The notes: generated by a model not told the origin, from the sequence alone. DNA of 64,000 nucleotides from Congzhengia minquanensis (GCF_014384785.1 NZ_JACRSU010000003.1:470659-534658), one strand, 5' to 3'. Counted from the first letter of the stretch, positions 46,501-56,143 are shown. Translations and numbers: made by a program.

Positions 46501-46680
46501 GAATTTGAGCTGTTTGGCAACCGGTATAACACCTTTGCGCCGCTGCACTTAGCCGACGAAACGGAAACCTGGATTGGGCCCAATGCCTGGTCCGCCCGCG
46601 GCAATGCGTGGTGTTATGAATATCGCACACGGCCCTTTGGCATTTTAAAAAGTCCTGTAATTAAGGTAATCAGCAAATAA
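43540..46680 (+). CDS. Glycoside hydrolase, GH106-like (alpha-L-rhamnosidase type)
   Basis: Protein of 1046 aa without a signal peptide, so cytoplasmic. The N-terminal catalytic region has the family pattern: GTPFWAWNNKFDDKILKEQI, GFGGFHMHSRSG, then AWLYDEDKWPSGFAGG, AIFTDEPEYG and LTGHSNTED, followed by beta-sandwich domains to the C-terminus. GH106 members cleave rhamnosides in pectic polymers, but many relatives are uncharacterised, so the substrate is only suggested. GAAAGGAG lies ahead of ATG 43540. It has its own promoter, sharing a box with the RCC1 operon. Confidence 0.82.
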   Translation: MLYKKNREQSLSDELFQNPTAEYRGTPFWAWNNKFDDKILKEQIEIFKEMGFGGFHMHSRSGMSMEYLGEGFMNCVKYCVGKAKEEDMLAWLYDEDKWPSGFAGGLVTKTPKYRGKIMLFTKENLEDVPKEQAIEEGLPYFYAAYDVVLDDRGFLKSCREVGREEECANKYYAFVKTLDPTPWYNNQTYLDTLSYEAVAKFIEVTHEAYKNAVGSEFGKTVPAIFTDEPEYGRVIPKPFSNGDAAAQIPWTTDFDVDLKHETGLDIRPVLPELFFALEDNAPSYVKYVYYRCLTNRLADCFYGQIGRWCEKNGLMLTGHSNTEDTMQLQLWCCGDVMRLYPHMQLPGIDTLVNGDREITAKQAQSVVHQYGKEGVMSELYGVTNWDFDFRGHKFQGDWEAALGVTVRVPHLSWLTMEGTAKRDYPASIFYQSPWYKEYKLIEDHFSRVNTALTRGEPDVSVGVIHPIESMWMQFGPNDTCGGMIDSLDSQLAFVSKFLLHRLIDFDYIDEGNLEDLSTKGGNPLVVGKMSYSTIVVPNCVTLRKNTIDRLTEFCQNGGKLIFTGKCPEFVDAKSSHLAKPLYEMATKVPMDQYALTNAISDRQLEIYMGNGQKSDRFIYQMRKDTDGKWLFIANSQIFMETGSVKPHSLDIYDNWQNASYLSVAGSSSAVFTEDDIQIVINGEFTPVLYDTMTGETNEPNFEIKDGKTVIKTKYYWGNSYLFKLLKKTKEKAQREEPKKTVCRRIDFKEAVDYKLAEPNVLLLDIAEYAFDDGEWNEKEEVLKISDMFRASLGWQVDFPQPWVIADEPAEHFVHLKYRFHSEFGLSGCKLALEQAESTKILFNGEAVQSNIDGWYVDQFIKTVPLPDVKKGENVLELTVPYSKRGTVEACYLLGDFFVRLAGTESTLIPPRERLAFMSTDKQDLPFYSGNIIYKTEICVEDCDLEISATSFRGALVKVYLDGKEAGISALPPFLVEFKNVAKGKHTVEFELFGNRYNTFAPLHLADETETWIGPNAWSARGNAWCYEYRTRPFGILKSPVIKVISK

Positions 46681-46682
46681 AG

Positions 46683-46719
46683 AACCGCCGGGAAAAATTC
46701 CCGGCGGTTTTCTTTTTTT
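46683..46719. terminator. Bidirectional terminator (GH106 / radA)
   Basis: 12-bp stem AACCGCCGGGAA (46683-46694) with TTCCCGGCGGTT (46698-46709), AAA loop, then T-rich on plus. It also ends the convergent radA transcript. Confidence 0.93.
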
Positions 46720-48064
46720 AAAACAATAACTGCAAAGCAGAGCCAACGTTTTTTGCATAATAAATGGTGAGGTCTTTTGGCGGAGCAAGTCCTCGTTTGT
46801 TCGATTCTGGGATAATGCACTTTGAAAAACCGAGCTTTTTCATTTCGTTCAGCCGCTTGTCAATCTGGTTCACTGCACGAAGCTCGCCTGTTAGGCCCAC
46901 CTCGCCGATTAGGGCGATGTCCGGGGCGATGTCTTTGTTTTTAAAGGCGGAGGCCACGGCGCAGATAATACCTAAGTCCGCCGCAGGCTCGTCGATGCGC
47001 ATGCCGCCGACAATGTTTACATAAATGTCCTGATTGGAAAGGTTCAGCCCCACGCGCTTTTCCAACACCGCAATTAAAAGGTTTACGCGGTTGTAATCTG
47101 CCCCAGTGGTCATGCGGCGCGGGGCGGGAAAGGTGGTTGGCGCAACCAGCGACTGCACCTCGGCTAATAGCGGCCTTGTGCCCTCTAAGGTGCAGATGAC
47201 GGTAGAACCTGATGTTTGTTCCGGCCGGCCTTCCAACATCATGGACGACGGGTTTTTTACCTCCCGCAGGCCTTCGCCGGTCATTTCAAACACGCCAATT
47301 TCGTTGGTGGAACCAAACCGGTTTTTCACGGCGCGCAAAATTCGGTGGCTTTGGTGGCGTTCGCCCTCAAAGTATAGCACACAGTCAACCATGTGCTCTA
47401 AAACCTTTGGGCCAGCCAATGCCCCGTCTTTTGTCACGTGGCCCACTACAAAAACGGAGATAGACCGTTCTTTTGCCAGCTTCATTAAAGAAAGCGTAAC
47501 ATCCCGCACCTGGCTCACCGTTCCGGGGGCCGATGCGATGTCGGGATTATACATGGTCTGAATCGAGTCGATAATTAAAATATCAGGTGTAATGGTTTCG
47601 GCGTGCTTTATTGCTGCGTTAATGTCGGTTTCTGTCAGCACATAAAAATCCTGCCGGATTCCTAGCCTGTCAGCCCGCATTTTCAGTTGCTTTTCCGATT
47701 CCTCTCCGGAAACGTAAAAAAAACTGGTGTTCTGTTCTAACGATTTAATTAATTGAAGCAAAATGGTCGATTTTCCAATGCCTGGCTCGCCGCCTACCAA
47801 AACCAGCGACCCGCGGACAATGCCGCCGCCCAAAACGCGGTCGAGCTCCCCAATGCCGCAGACAATTCTGGGGTCTTTCGTTGTGTCTACCGTTGAAAGC
47901 TTTACCGGGACAGAGAAAGACTGCGCTACTTTCTTAGACGATTTCGATGTCACCACAACATCTTCTGCAAAGGTGTTCCACCCGCCGCAGCCGGGGCATT
48001 TTCCAATCCATTTTGCAGATTCATAACCACATTCTGAACATACATAAACCACTTTTGATTTCAT
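46718..48064 (-). CDS. radA: DNA repair protein RadA/Sms
   Basis: Protein of 448 aa that helps process recombination intermediates. The N-terminal C4 zinc finger (CSECGYESAKWIGKCPGC) is followed by a RecA-like ATPase with Walker A GGEPGIGKST, the RadA-specific KNRFGSTNEIG motif, and a C-terminal Lon-protease-like domain. Length is normal. GGAG lies 9 bases before ATG 48064. It follows vanW by 31 bases on the same strand and is probably part of the tspO-vanW-radA unit. Confidence 0.96.
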   Translation of the reverse strand: MKSKVVYVCSECGYESAKWIGKCPGCGGWNTFAEDVVVTSKSSKKVAQSFSVPVKLSTVDTTKDPRIVCGIGELDRVLGGGIVRGSLVLVGGEPGIGKSTILLQLIKSLEQNTSFFYVSGEESEKQLKMRADRLGIRQDFYVLTETDINAAIKHAETITPDILIIDSIQTMYNPDIASAPGTVSQVRDVTLSLMKLAKERSISVFVVGHVTKDGALAGPKVLEHMVDCVLYFEGERHQSHRILRAVKNRFGSTNEIGVFEMTGEGLREVKNPSSMMLEGRPEQTSGSTVICTLEGTRPLLAEVQSLVAPTTFPAPRRMTTGADYNRVNLLIAVLEKRVGLNLSNQDIYVNIVGGMRIDEPAADLGIICAVASAFKNKDIAPDIALIGEVGLTGELRAVNQIDKRLNEMKKLGFSKCIIPESNKRGLAPPKDLTIYYAKNVGSALQLLF

Positions 48065-48095
48065 CTATAACAACTCCGAAGCATTTTATTTTATC

Positions 48096-49796
48096 CTATG
48101 GCCGCTGTGCCGTTTCGCTGTTGGGTTCTGCATCGGGCGGCGCGGAAGGCGCCGGCGCCGTTTGTTTCGGGTCGACGGAAGGCTTTGCCGTTGTGGTCGA
48201 GGAGGCAGAAGGCGAGGGCGAAGCTTTTTTCGTTCCAACTATTTCAACCCGGTCCTTGCCGGAATAGGTACTCTTGCACAGCACGTCGCTGGAGATTTTC
48301 ACGCCGTTTTCATAAACAACCTTGTAGGCAATGTAAGAGCTTCCGTTGGTGCCGGCGCTCTCTACCTTCACTTTCCCCTCCGGCATGGAAGAGTCTTCCT
48401 TGCGGACAACTTTTGGGGAAGTGGTGCCTGTTTTTTCAGTTTCTATTTCAATTTTGCGGTTAGGACGCTCATTGGTGCCGTAAATGGTAATTACATTTTT
48501 GCGTCCGATACATTCTGCACGAATTTCAATCGGTTTTGAATAGTTATTTTTAAACTTAAAATCAACAGAACCATAGGAAACCGTTGCGTCCCTGCCCATG
48601 GGAACATAGGTCACAGGGAGGGTATGGTTTCTTCTTGATGTGATGTCTAAATCGGCGTAGACCACAGCGTTAAACATGGTGGACGAAACCTGGCAAATTC
48701 CGCCGCCAATTCCCGGCTGCACGGTGTTTCCCACATAAACGTTTGCCATGCGGAATCCACGTTCTACCGTTCTTGGGCCAACCACATCGTTATAGGAAAA
48801 TTCTTCGCCTGGGGCTAAAATATATCCGTTTATTTTGTCACAGGCAAGCTGAATGTTGTGGGCGCGGTCTGCGCTGGAGGAGGAAAAGTCTGATGAATAG
48901 GTTCCCAGCTCGTCGGTCAGAAGCGAAGCTTTCAATGATTCGGTAGTAACCTTAGGTTCCAGCACCGTAACCGGAACCACAACCACGGCCTTACCCTCTT
49001 CTGCCTTAAGCGCACGTTTTACTTCCTTATCGTCAAACGTTACACCGGGACTGCTCTGAGTAAACAAAAGCTTGTGGTCAGAGATGGTATAGGTTGCGTC
49101 TGTCGGTTCGCTCGATGTGTGACGCTTAATAAAATCGACCGTTATTTCTTCCGGTTCAATTTCTTTAAGCTGTAATGAAATTTCGTCCGTGTGGTTAATC
49201 AGGCAGTCGGTAATGCCTTTCTTTACTTCTTCATATACGATGCCGCGGCCCGGTGCACCCCGGGTTATCGTTAAGGAGTCCGCTCCAATTTCAATTTTAT
49301 TGTCCACCGCCGTAATGTCAAGACTGGCGGAAATTTTGTCTAAAACACGCTGCAGGGCATATTCATCAAAGGAAAGGGAATATGGCACTGTAACCGGATT
49401 TTTTTTCATGTTGGAAATTTCGCTGAGCCTGCCTAGGCCCCGCTCCTTCCGGCCATATTCCATGGCCAAGTTGACCATTTGTTCTACGTCTAAAGCCGGC
49501 GAAAGGGATAAGGTGCTTAATTTTTCACTGGCCCCGTCAATGTTTATGATAATGTCGTAAACGGAAGAAAGGTCTGCAAGCTCGGGAATTTTGTTTCTTA
49601 GCTCGTCTTCCGACATGCCGCCCACTGGCGTTTCACCAATATAAACGCCTTCATAAACCTTGTCATATGCTAGAATTTTTGCAGAATAGGCTGACACAGA
49701 GGCAATCGCAGCGACTAAGGCTACGATGAGGAAAATAAGTAAAACCGTCTTTTTTTTGCTTTTATTTGTTTCTTGCCGCTTTTTTGAAGCTGACAT
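48096..49796 (-). CDS. VanW family surface protein
   Basis: Protein of 566 aa with an N-terminal membrane anchor (about 19-40). Peptidoglycan-binding-4-like repeats follow (about 45-300), then the VanW domain with the hallmark GGGICQVSSTMFNA and RRNHTLPVTYVPMGRDATVSYG. A G5-like segment (about 480-525) and a low-complexity Ser/Pro/Ala tail end the protein. It is extracytoplasmic and wall-associated; biochemical function is unknown. GGGGTG selects ATG 49796. It lies between tspO and radA on one strand. Confidence 0.88.
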   Translation of the reverse strand: MSASKKRQETNKSKKKTVLLIFLIVALVAAIASVSAYSAKILAYDKVYEGVYIGETPVGGMSEDELRNKIPELADLSSVYDIIINIDGASEKLSTLSLSPALDVEQMVNLAMEYGRKERGLGRLSEISNMKKNPVTVPYSLSFDEYALQRVLDKISASLDITAVDNKIEIGADSLTITRGAPGRGIVYEEVKKGITDCLINHTDEISLQLKEIEPEEITVDFIKRHTSSEPTDATYTISDHKLLFTQSSPGVTFDDKEVKRALKAEEGKAVVVVPVTVLEPKVTTESLKASLLTDELGTYSSDFSSSSADRAHNIQLACDKINGYILAPGEEFSYNDVVGPRTVERGFRMANVYVGNTVQPGIGGGICQVSSTMFNAVVYADLDITSRRNHTLPVTYVPMGRDATVSYGSVDFKFKNNYSKPIEIRAECIGRKNVITIYGTNERPNRKIEIETEKTGTTSPKVVRKEDSSMPEGKVKVESAGTNGSSYIAYKVVYENGVKISSDVLCKSTYSGKDRVEIVGTKKASPSPSASSTTTAKPSVDPKQTAPAPSAPPDAEPNSETAQRP

Positions 49797-49815
49797 TCAA
49801 TCACCCCGTAAAAAA

Positions 49816-50286
49816 TTACAAATTTAAAAACCAGATTGCAAAGTTTAAATATCCGGCATAGAGAATATATAAAAGATATGGCAGCAGCAAAATGCCGGAA
49901 AGCTTGCTCGACTGGTAGAACTTAACCACCGTGATGGCAGTGAACACAAACAGAATTACGAGCAAAATAAACGCGGTAAACGGCAGCTTAAAGTTAAAAA
50001 ACACAATTGGCCACAAAAAGTTAAAAAACAGCTGTGTGTAAAAAAACAGCTTGCCGTCGTTTAAATCTTTCTCATTCGCGCCCGATGTTTGAAACAAGAA
50101 GAACGCAACGCCCATTAAAATGTAGAGCACCGTCCAAACAACGGGAAACAAACTGCCGGGCAGGGCAAAAGGAGGTTTTATCAAAACGTTATACATATCT
50201 GTATTGTTTGAAATTAAAAGCCCTGCCAGCAGTCCGGTCAAGACCGGAAGAAGGATTGATTTAATTGCCTGAATTGTCGTTTTCAT
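49816..50286 (-). CDS. tspO: TspO/MBR family membrane protein
   Basis: Protein of 156 aa with five predicted membrane helices. Family features: PPFALPGSLFPVVWTVLYILMG and the later FFYTQLFFNFLWPIVFF, close to the NFLWSPLFF-type motif of TspO. Homologues bind tetrapyrroles and may degrade or transport porphyrins. No tetrapyrrole genes are adjacent. The vanW gene begins 19 bases downstream, so they are likely cotranscribed. Confidence 0.9.
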   Translation of the reverse strand: MKTTIQAIKSILLPVLTGLLAGLLISNNTDMYNVLIKPPFALPGSLFPVVWTVLYILMGVAFFLFQTSGANEKDLNDGKLFFYTQLFFNFLWPIVFFNFKLPFTAFILLVILFVFTAITVVKFYQSSKLSGILLLPYLLYILYAGYLNFAIWFLNL

Positions 50287-50370
50287 ATAAAGACCACCTA
50301 TGTTCTTAAAATATGGTACAGTATATGGATTTCAAAAAAGGAATATACATTCAGGCGCGTTTGCATTTTA

Positions 50371-50412
50371 AAACAAAGGCACGGAAAAGTGAGTTTTTCC
50401 GTACCTTTGTTT
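50371..50412. terminator. Hairpin terminator after the coaD-downstream gene
   Basis: Long stem: AAACAAAGG (50371-50379) pairs with CCTTTGTTT (50404-50412) and ACGGAAAA (50381-50388) with TTTTCCGT (50395-50402), with one C/A mismatch between. It lies just downstream of the minus-strand gene ending at 50431. The T-run on minus is short. Confidence 0.7.
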
Positions 50413-50430
50413 TATCACCGCGGTTATGTA

Positions 50431-50871
50431 TTATCTGGAACCATTTCTGTTAGCGCGAATGGTTTCCGCTGTTTTAATCAGTTCTTCTTCTAATGCGCGC
50501 AGCACATCGTCGGCATATTGGTTCGCACCCACGCGAATTTCGTGGGAGTTTTTCTGCGCACTGTCTACAATTTGATTCGCTTTTTCGTAAGCCTGCTGCG
50601 TAATATCGTGTTCGTTCACCATTGCGGCAATTTTATCTTCAGCGGCTTTAATAATGCCGGCCGCCTCTTTTTGTGCGTCATTAATAATTCTCTGGCGTTC
50701 TTCTTTCACCCACTTCGCCTGCTTCATTTCATCAGGATATTTCATGCGGATATCCTGTATCATGTCTAAAAGCTCGTCCTTGTCAATGATTCCCCGGCCC
50801 CATATTGGTATGGTGGTACAGCTGTCAATTTTGTCTTCCAAAGCGTCAATAAGTTGTTCAATGTCCATCAT
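50431..50871 (-). CDS. Coiled-coil protein resembling ATPase stalk (B/E) subunits
   Basis: Protein of 146 aa, largely helical and charged from residue ~45 on (RQRIINDAQKEAAGIIKAAEDKI, heptad-like), with no membrane segment. Such proteins next to coaD in Clostridia are often labelled ATP synthase B- or V-type E-like, but no ATPase genes are here and the similarity may be only coiled-coil composition. It could also be a DivIVA-like structural protein. ATG 50871 directly follows the coaD stop, with AGGAG inside the end of coaD. Confidence 0.72.
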   Translation of the reverse strand: MMDIEQLIDALEDKIDSCTTIPIWGRGIIDKDELLDMIQDIRMKYPDEMKQAKWVKEERQRIINDAQKEAAGIIKAAEDKIAAMVNEHDITQQAYEKANQIVDSAQKNSHEIRVGANQYADDVLRALEEELIKTAETIRANRNGSR

Positions 50872-51366
50872 TTAGCACTCCTTCTCCATCTTATATTTTA
50901 CATCTTCTATTATTTCATCAGGTATTAATCCCTGGGTATTGCCGCCGTACAGGCAAATTTCTTTCACTACGCTGGAGCTGATGTATAAACAGTTCAGGCT
51001 TGTAACCATAAACATGGTTTCAATTTCCGGATTCAGTTTTTTATTTAACAGCGCCATCTGAAACTCATATTCAAAATCGGAGATGGCGCGCAGACCGCGG
51101 ATAACGGTGTCTGCGTTTTTCTTTTTGGCAAAGTCCACCAAGAGCCCGCCAAAACTGTCTACCTCACAGTTGGGCAAATCTTTTGTGCAGCGGCCGATCA
51201 GCTCCATCCGCTCAGATACGGAAAACAGCGGGTGCTTTGCGGAGTTGTTTAAAACTGCCACAATTACTTTGTCAAACACCTTGCAGCTGCGCTTTATAAT
51301 ATCTAAATGTCCGCAGGTAACGGGGTCGAAGCTTCCGGGATAAACTGCAATTTTCAAGGATGTCAC
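50872..51366 (-). CDS. coaD: Pantetheine-phosphate adenylyltransferase
   Basis: Enzyme of 164 aa that makes dephospho-CoA from 4'-phosphopantetheine and ATP. Nucleotidyltransferase motif GSFDPVTCGHLDII (the HxGH site reads TCGH), RGLRAISDFEYEFQMAL and the ISSSVVKE segment (ISSTxxR-like) are all present. GTG 51366 overlaps the rsmD stop as GTGA, so translation is coupled. The substitution of the first His of HxGH by Thr is normal in CoaD. Confidence 0.95.
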   Translation of the reverse strand: MTSLKIAVYPGSFDPVTCGHLDIIKRSCKVFDKVIVAVLNNSAKHPLFSVSERMELIGRCTKDLPNCEVDSFGGLLVDFAKKKNADTVIRGLRAISDFEYEFQMALLNKKLNPEIETMFMVTSLNCLYISSSVVKEICLYGGNTQGLIPDEIIEDVKYKMEKEC

Positions 51367-51902
51367 TCTTTCATTATCAAAATTTTTACCCTGCCATAGG
51401 TTTTGTCGCGGTAAATTGAAAAACCGCAGAAATCAAACGCAGGGGTATTTAATTTGTCGCACTCAACTATAATTTGCCCCTCTGGCTTTAAAATATTTCT
51501 TTCAGCAATGATTTGAAGCGATTTTTCGTAAAGATCCGATTCATAGGGAGGGTCAATAAAAATGACGTCAAATTTTTGGCCTGTGGTTTTTAAAAAGGCA
51601 ATACTGTCGGATAAAATTAAAGATGCATTTTTGTCCAAACGCGTCATTTTAAGATTTTTATCCGTTACGGCAAGCGATTCTTTCCGGCTGTCCACAAAAT
51701 CGGCGTGATGTGCTCCGCGGCTTAAAGCTTCAATTCCCAATGCGCCGCTGCCGCAAAACAGGTCTAAAACGGAGGCACCGGGCAAGTTAAGCGCAATCAT
51801 GTTAAAAACCGACTCTTTTACACGGTCTAACGTGGGGCGAATATCCCGTCCCTCTAAGGCGTAAAGCTTTTTTCCCCGTGCGCTGCCTGCAATTACCCGC
51901 AA
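51363..51902 (-). CDS. rsmD: 16S rRNA (guanine-966-N2)-methyltransferase RsmD
   Basis: SAM-dependent methyltransferase of 179 aa. The N-terminus LRVIAGSARGKKL is typical, then RPTLDRVKESVFNMI, the SAM motif VLDLFCGSGALGIEAL, and the catalytic FIDPPY. The frame extends to 51938, but GGAGGA 6 bases before TTG 51902 gives the family N-terminus. The rsmD-coaD pair is conserved in bacteria. Confidence 0.95.
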   Translation of the reverse strand: MRVIAGSARGKKLYALEGRDIRPTLDRVKESVFNMIALNLPGASVLDLFCGSGALGIEALSRGAHHADFVDSRKESLAVTDKNLKMTRLDKNASLILSDSIAFLKTTGQKFDVIFIDPPYESDLYEKSLQIIAERNILKPEGQIIVECDKLNTPAFDFCGFSIYRDKTYGRVKILIMKE

Positions 51903-51951
51903 AATGTTTCCTCCGCAATTTATCTTAATTTTAGACACATTATCATATTAT

Positions 51952-51979
51952 ATTTTATTATAATTCAGATGAATGTCAA
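51952..51979 (-). promoter_or_regulatory. Candidate promoter of rsmD-coaD
   Basis: Minus strand -35 TTGACA (plus 51974-51979), 16-base spacer, -10 TAAAAT (plus 51952-51957). The region is A+T-rich, so the exact -10 is uncertain. Confidence 0.45.
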
Positions 51980-51996
51980 TGAAATTTGCCAAATTG

Positions 51997-54045
51997 TTAA
52001 CTAAATGTAATGTTTGTGTCAAATAACTTTAATATAGCGTCGAAAATCGGTTTATTTTCCGTTTTTTTAAATCCTTTGTCTGACAGAACCAATTCTTTTG
52101 CCGCTTTGGTAGTTTCGTTTAAAATGTCAATGTCGCAATAAATGTTTGCCAATTTAAAGGTCATCAGCCCGTGTTGGCGGGCGCCAAAAAACTCGCCCGG
52201 CCCCCGAAGCTTTAAGTCCTGCTCGGCAATTTGAAACCCGTCGGCGCTCTGTTTCATAATTTTCATTCTCGGCGTGTCGGTTGGAATATTTTCGCCGGGG
52301 AACAAAATGCAATAGGCCTTGTCGCTGCCGCGGCCTACGCGCCCTCTGAGCTGGTGAAGCTGGGAAAGGCCGAACCGCGCCGCGTTTTCAATTACCATGA
52401 CAGACGCGTTGGGAACGTTTACACCTACCTCAATTACGCTGGTGGCAACCAAAATTTTAATATCCCCGTTTTTGAACCGGGTCATGATTTCGTCTTTTTC
52501 CCCGGGCTTCATCTTGCCGTGAATGTAGGAAACTCTGCTTCCAAAAAGTTGTTTTAGTTCACCACTGTAAGTTAAAACGTCTTTCATGCCCGGAATTTCA
52601 GAGGGTTCCACCGCAGGGCAGACGATGTAGGCCTGTCTTCCGGCATCGGTTTCTTTTTTTAAAAAGGCATAAACGCGCCGGCGCATATGCTCGCCCACCA
52701 CAAAGGTGTCAACCTTTTTTCTGCCTGGGGGAAGCTCGTCGATTATGGAAATGTCCAAATCGCCGTACATCATGAGGGCGAGCGTCCGCGGAATGGGTGT
52801 GGCCGTCATAATCAGGACGTGGGGGTGCCTGCCTTTGTTTTCCAGCTGTTTTCTTTGGGAAACCCCGAACCGGTGCTGCTCGTCCGTGATAATGAGCGCA
52901 AGGTTTCCCAAATTTGTCTGCTCGCTGATTAACGCATGGGTGCCTACAATGATTTTTACCCTTCCATTTTCAATTTCTTCTGTTACAGTGCGCCGCTGTT
53001 TTGCAGTCATAGAGCCGGTGATGAGCCGCGTTTCCAATCCGAAGGGGGCGAAAAGCGCTGATAACGATTCATAGTGCTGACTCGCCAAAATCTCTGTGGG
53101 CGCCATCATGGCGGCGGAATAGCCGTTTTTTGCGCAGACAAACATTGCAATTGCCGCAACCAGCGTTTTTCCGCAGCCCACATCGCCCTGCACCAGCCTG
53201 CTCATGGGAACTGCGCGTTCCAAATCGGAACAGATTTCACCTACCACGCGGTTTTGCGCGGCAGTTAAGGGGTAGGGAAGTGTGCTGACAAGCTGTTTTG
53301 TAAATCCGGAATTCTTTAAGGAAACCGCTTTTTCTATTGTTCTGTCCTCCCTAAGAGAGAATAGCGCGGTTTGAAATAAAAACAGCTCCTCAAACACCAG
53401 CCGTCTGCGGGCAAGCTCTAAGGCAGCCATGTCTTTTGGAAAATGAATATTTTGAACAGCATACCAAACAGAGCACAAATTATGCTCCTGCCGAAGGTGC
53501 TCCGGCAGAATTTCCGGCAGCAATTGAAGGGCTAAGTCCTGTGCAGCGCGCACCGCATCTGTGACAATTTTTAAAGAAAGTCCCGCGCAAAGACTGTATA
53601 TGGGAAAGATTTTTCCGGTAACATTGTTTGTTCCCGGAACTTCAAACAGGGGCGTTTGCATTTGCTTTTTCTGCCCTATCGATACTTTGCCGTAAAAAAC
53701 ATATTCCGTTTCTAAATTAATCATGCGTTTGATAAACCGATTGTTAAACCACACAAGTTCAAGAAAACCTGTACCGTCTGAGATTTTAAGCGAACAGACG
53801 TACAGGTTTTTCCGGATCATATTTTCGCGCAAGGGGGACACGGCCCGGCCTCTTACGCAGACGGTTTCCCCATCGGTAAGCTCTGCCAGTTTTTTCAGTT
53901 TTGTTCTGTCCTCATAGCCTCTGGGATAAAACGTAAGCAAATCGGACACCGTAAAAACACCAAGCGTGCGGAATAATTCCGCACGCTTTTGGCCAATTCC
54001 GTCTAACACGGAGATAGATTCATTTAAAATATTTTTCTTATCCAA
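51997..54045 (-). CDS. recG: ATP-dependent DNA helicase RecG
   Basis: Superfamily 2 helicase of 682 aa that reverses forks and branch-migrates Holliday junctions. The N-terminal wedge (OB) domain is followed by Walker [12 protein letters not shown], motif II DEQHRFG, motif [13 protein letters not shown] and motif [17 protein letters not shown] 54045 with AGGTG 8 bases upstream is preferred over GTG 54054, which overlaps that site. It follows fakA by 11 bases. Confidence 0.96.
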   Translation of the reverse strand: MDKKNILNESISVLDGIGQKRAELFRTLGVFTVSDLLTFYPRGYEDRTKLKKLAELTDGETVCVRGRAVSPLRENMIRKNLYVCSLKISDGTGFLELVWFNNRFIKRMINLETEYVFYGKVSIGQKKQMQTPLFEVPGTNNVTGKIFPIYSLCAGLSLKIVTDAVRAAQDLALQLLPEILPEHLRQEHNLCSVWYAVQNIHFPKDMAALELARRRLVFEELFLFQTALFSLREDRTIEKAVSLKNSGFTKQLVSTLPYPLTAAQNRVVGEICSDLERAVPMSRLVQGDVGCGKTLVAAIAMFVCAKNGYSAAMMAPTEILASQHYESLSALFAPFGLETRLITGSMTAKQRRTVTEEIENGRVKIIVGTHALISEQTNLGNLALIITDEQHRFGVSQRKQLENKGRHPHVLIMTATPIPRTLALMMYGDLDISIIDELPPGRKKVDTFVVGEHMRRRVYAFLKKETDAGRQAYIVCPAVEPSEIPGMKDVLTYSGELKQLFGSRVSYIHGKMKPGEKDEIMTRFKNGDIKILVATSVIEVGVNVPNASVMVIENAARFGLSQLHQLRGRVGRGSDKAYCILFPGENIPTDTPRMKIMKQSADGFQIAEQDLKLRGPGEFFGARQHGLMTFKLANIYCDIDILNETTKAAKELVLSDKGFKKTENKPIFDAILKLFDTNITFS

Positions 54046-54056
54046 GAAAACCACAC

Positions 54057-55673
54057 CTATTCAACAGAGAAGATGTAATCATACAAAGGCTGGCCGCCTT
54101 CATAAACTAAAACGTCGCAGTCTTCATATTTTTCTTCCAAAACATCTTCAATCTGCTCTTTTTTGTCTGCCGTTACGTTTCCGCCGTAATAAACACTGAT
54201 AATGTCGCTGTCGTCGTTTACGACCTGGCCGAGCAACTCCTGCAAAACAGAAAACGAATCGTCGCCTACGGCTTTAATCTCGCCGCCGGCAAGGCCAATG
54301 ATTTTGTTTTCCGGATATTCTGTGTCCTGAAACGTAAAATTACGCACAGAATAAGTTACCATTCCGGTTTTTATATTTGATATGGCGCTGTTCATCGCCG
54401 TTATATTATTTTCTAAATCAACTGCGGGGTCAAAAGCCAGCTTAGCCGCAATGCCCTCTGGAACAGAACGGGTTTCCAAAACCACAACATTTTTCTCCGT
54501 TAAATCTATCACCTGTTTTGCCGCCATGATGATGTTTTTGTTGTTGGGCAGCACCACCACGGTTTTGGCATTTACGCTGTTCACCGCAGACAAAATATCG
54601 TCGGTGCTGGGGTTCATGGTTTGGCCGCCTTCAATCACCTTGTCGACACCCATGTCAGAAAAAATATTTTCTAAACCGCTGCCCGCCGCAACAGCGGCAA
54701 ACCCGATTTCTTTTTCCGGCTCCTGGGGCTGGGTTTCTGCGTTAATCCGTTCGTTGTGCTGATATTTCATATTGTCAATTTTAATGTTTACCAGTTCACC
54801 GATTTTCACGGCCTCCTGCATCACATATCCCGGATTGTTTGTGTGAATGTGGACTTTCACGATGTCGTCATCGTCAATGACCACCATGCAGTCACCTTTT
54901 TTCGAAATTCTGTCACGGAACAGTCCCACCGGGGCGGACTGCGCCGATTTATTGATTAAAAATTCTGTGCAGTAAATAAATTTAATGTTTGCGTCTATTA
55001 ACTTTTTATCTAACGTGGTGTTAACGCTGACCTCTGAGCCAGAAAGTTCAACTACCTCGCCTGTTTCCAGGTAAGAAAGAGCGCCTTCTAAAAGGTAGAC
55101 TAAGCCCTGACCGCCGGAATCTACCACACCGGCCTGCTTTAGCTGGGGCAAAAGCTCCGGCGTGCGGGCCAAGCTTTCCTGTGAGGCAGAAACTGCCGCG
55201 CTTAAAACCACTACAATGTCGCCGCTGGTTTCCAGCGCTTTTAAGGCTGCGTCTGCCGCGTCTCTCGAAACAGAAAGCACGGTGCCTTCCATGGGCTTCA
55301 TTACGGCTTTATAAGCCGCAGACACACCCTCTTTTAAGCACTCCGCAATGTCTCTTGCGTCAGCAGTGCTGAGATCTGAGAGCCGTCTTGCCATGCCGCG
55401 GAACAGCTGGGACAAAATAACGCCGGAGTTGCCGCGGGCGCCCCGGAGGGACGCGGAAGCAATGCCGTTCATCACTTTTCCAACTGTGTTGTAGTTGTTC
55501 TTAAGCAAATCCTTGCAAGCGGCGGTTACGGTCATAGACATGTTCGAACCCGTGTCGCCGTCGGGCACGGGAAACACATTCAAATCGTTTAAAATTAGTT
55601 TATTATTACAAAGCTTGTTCGCACCGGACAAAAAGGCACGGCACAAAGTTTCGGAATCAGCTGTAAATAACAA
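54057..55673 (-). CDS. fakA: Fatty acid kinase FakA-like (DAK2/YloV) protein
   Basis: Protein of 538 aa. The N-terminal DAK2 kinase domain has [17 protein letters not shown] and [15 protein letters not shown], followed by a middle region and a C-terminal DegV-like half (about 330-538). In Staphylococcus, FakA with a FakB carrier phosphorylates fatty acids. No FakB gene is present here. GGAGG 9 bases upstream supports the TTG start at 55673. The asp23-fakA-recG order is common in Firmicutes. Confidence 0.92.
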   Translation of the reverse strand: MLFTADSETLCRAFLSGANKLCNNKLILNDLNVFPVPDGDTGSNMSMTVTAACKDLLKNNYNTVGKVMNGIASASLRGARGNSGVILSQLFRGMARRLSDLSTADARDIAECLKEGVSAAYKAVMKPMEGTVLSVSRDAADAALKALETSGDIVVVLSAAVSASQESLARTPELLPQLKQAGVVDSGGQGLVYLLEGALSYLETGEVVELSGSEVSVNTTLDKKLIDANIKFIYCTEFLINKSAQSAPVGLFRDRISKKGDCMVVIDDDDIVKVHIHTNNPGYVMQEAVKIGELVNIKIDNMKYQHNERINAETQPQEPEKEIGFAAVAAGSGLENIFSDMGVDKVIEGGQTMNPSTDDILSAVNSVNAKTVVVLPNNKNIIMAAKQVIDLTEKNVVVLETRSVPEGIAAKLAFDPAVDLENNITAMNSAISNIKTGMVTYSVRNFTFQDTEYPENKIIGLAGGEIKAVGDDSFSVLQELLGQVVNDDSDIISVYYGGNVTADKKEQIEDVLEEKYEDCDVLVYEGGQPLYDYIFSVE

Positions 55674-55698
55674 TGGGGTACACCTCCGAATTTTTTAA

Positions 55699-56052
55699 TT
55701 AATCAATTCTAACGCCTTCAACGTTAACGGTTACTTTGCCTACTTTAAATCCCGTTGCGGTTTCAACAGCGTATTTCACATTTCCAATAATGCTTTCGCA
55801 GATGACCTTTATATTCACACCGTATTCAACGATTACATGAAGGTCGATACTGATTTTTTCGTCTTCCGTGTTCACTTTTATGCCTTTTGTGATCGAATCC
55901 CATTTTAAAAGTGCGGCAATGCTGTCCGACGTGCTTTTATAGGCCATGCCAACCACACCGTAGCAGGTTGAGGTTGCAACGCCGGCAATTCGTGCAATGA
56001 CATTTTCAGAAACTACTATTGCGCCGTTATCGTTTTCGGTTTTTATCGCCAT
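55699..56052 (-). CDS. Asp23/Gls24 family protein
   Basis: Protein of 117 aa with the Asp23 pattern: GAIVVSENVIARIAGVAT, CYGVVGMAYKS, and DLHVIVEYGVNIKVICESI ending VGKVTVNVEGVRI. Relatives are membrane-associated envelope-stress proteins, and this short form is the YloU type found upstream of fakA. GGAGG precedes ATG 56052. It is the first gene of the asp23-fakA-recG run. Confidence 0.92.
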   Translation of the reverse strand: MAIKTENDNGAIVVSENVIARIAGVATSTCYGVVGMAYKSTSDSIAALLKWDSITKGIKVNTEDEKISIDLHVIVEYGVNIKVICESIIGNVKYAVETATGFKVGKVTVNVEGVRID

Positions 56053-56143
56053 ATCAATTACCTCCGGATTGATTTATTTTATGAAACTGCATAAAATAAA
56101 AATGTGAAGCTTCATTTGTACTATTATATAATTATACTCTTAC

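Noticed and set aside
50431..50871. True V-type or F-type ATPase subunit
   Set aside because: No other ATPase gene nearby, no membrane segment; the resemblance is mainly coiled-coil composition.
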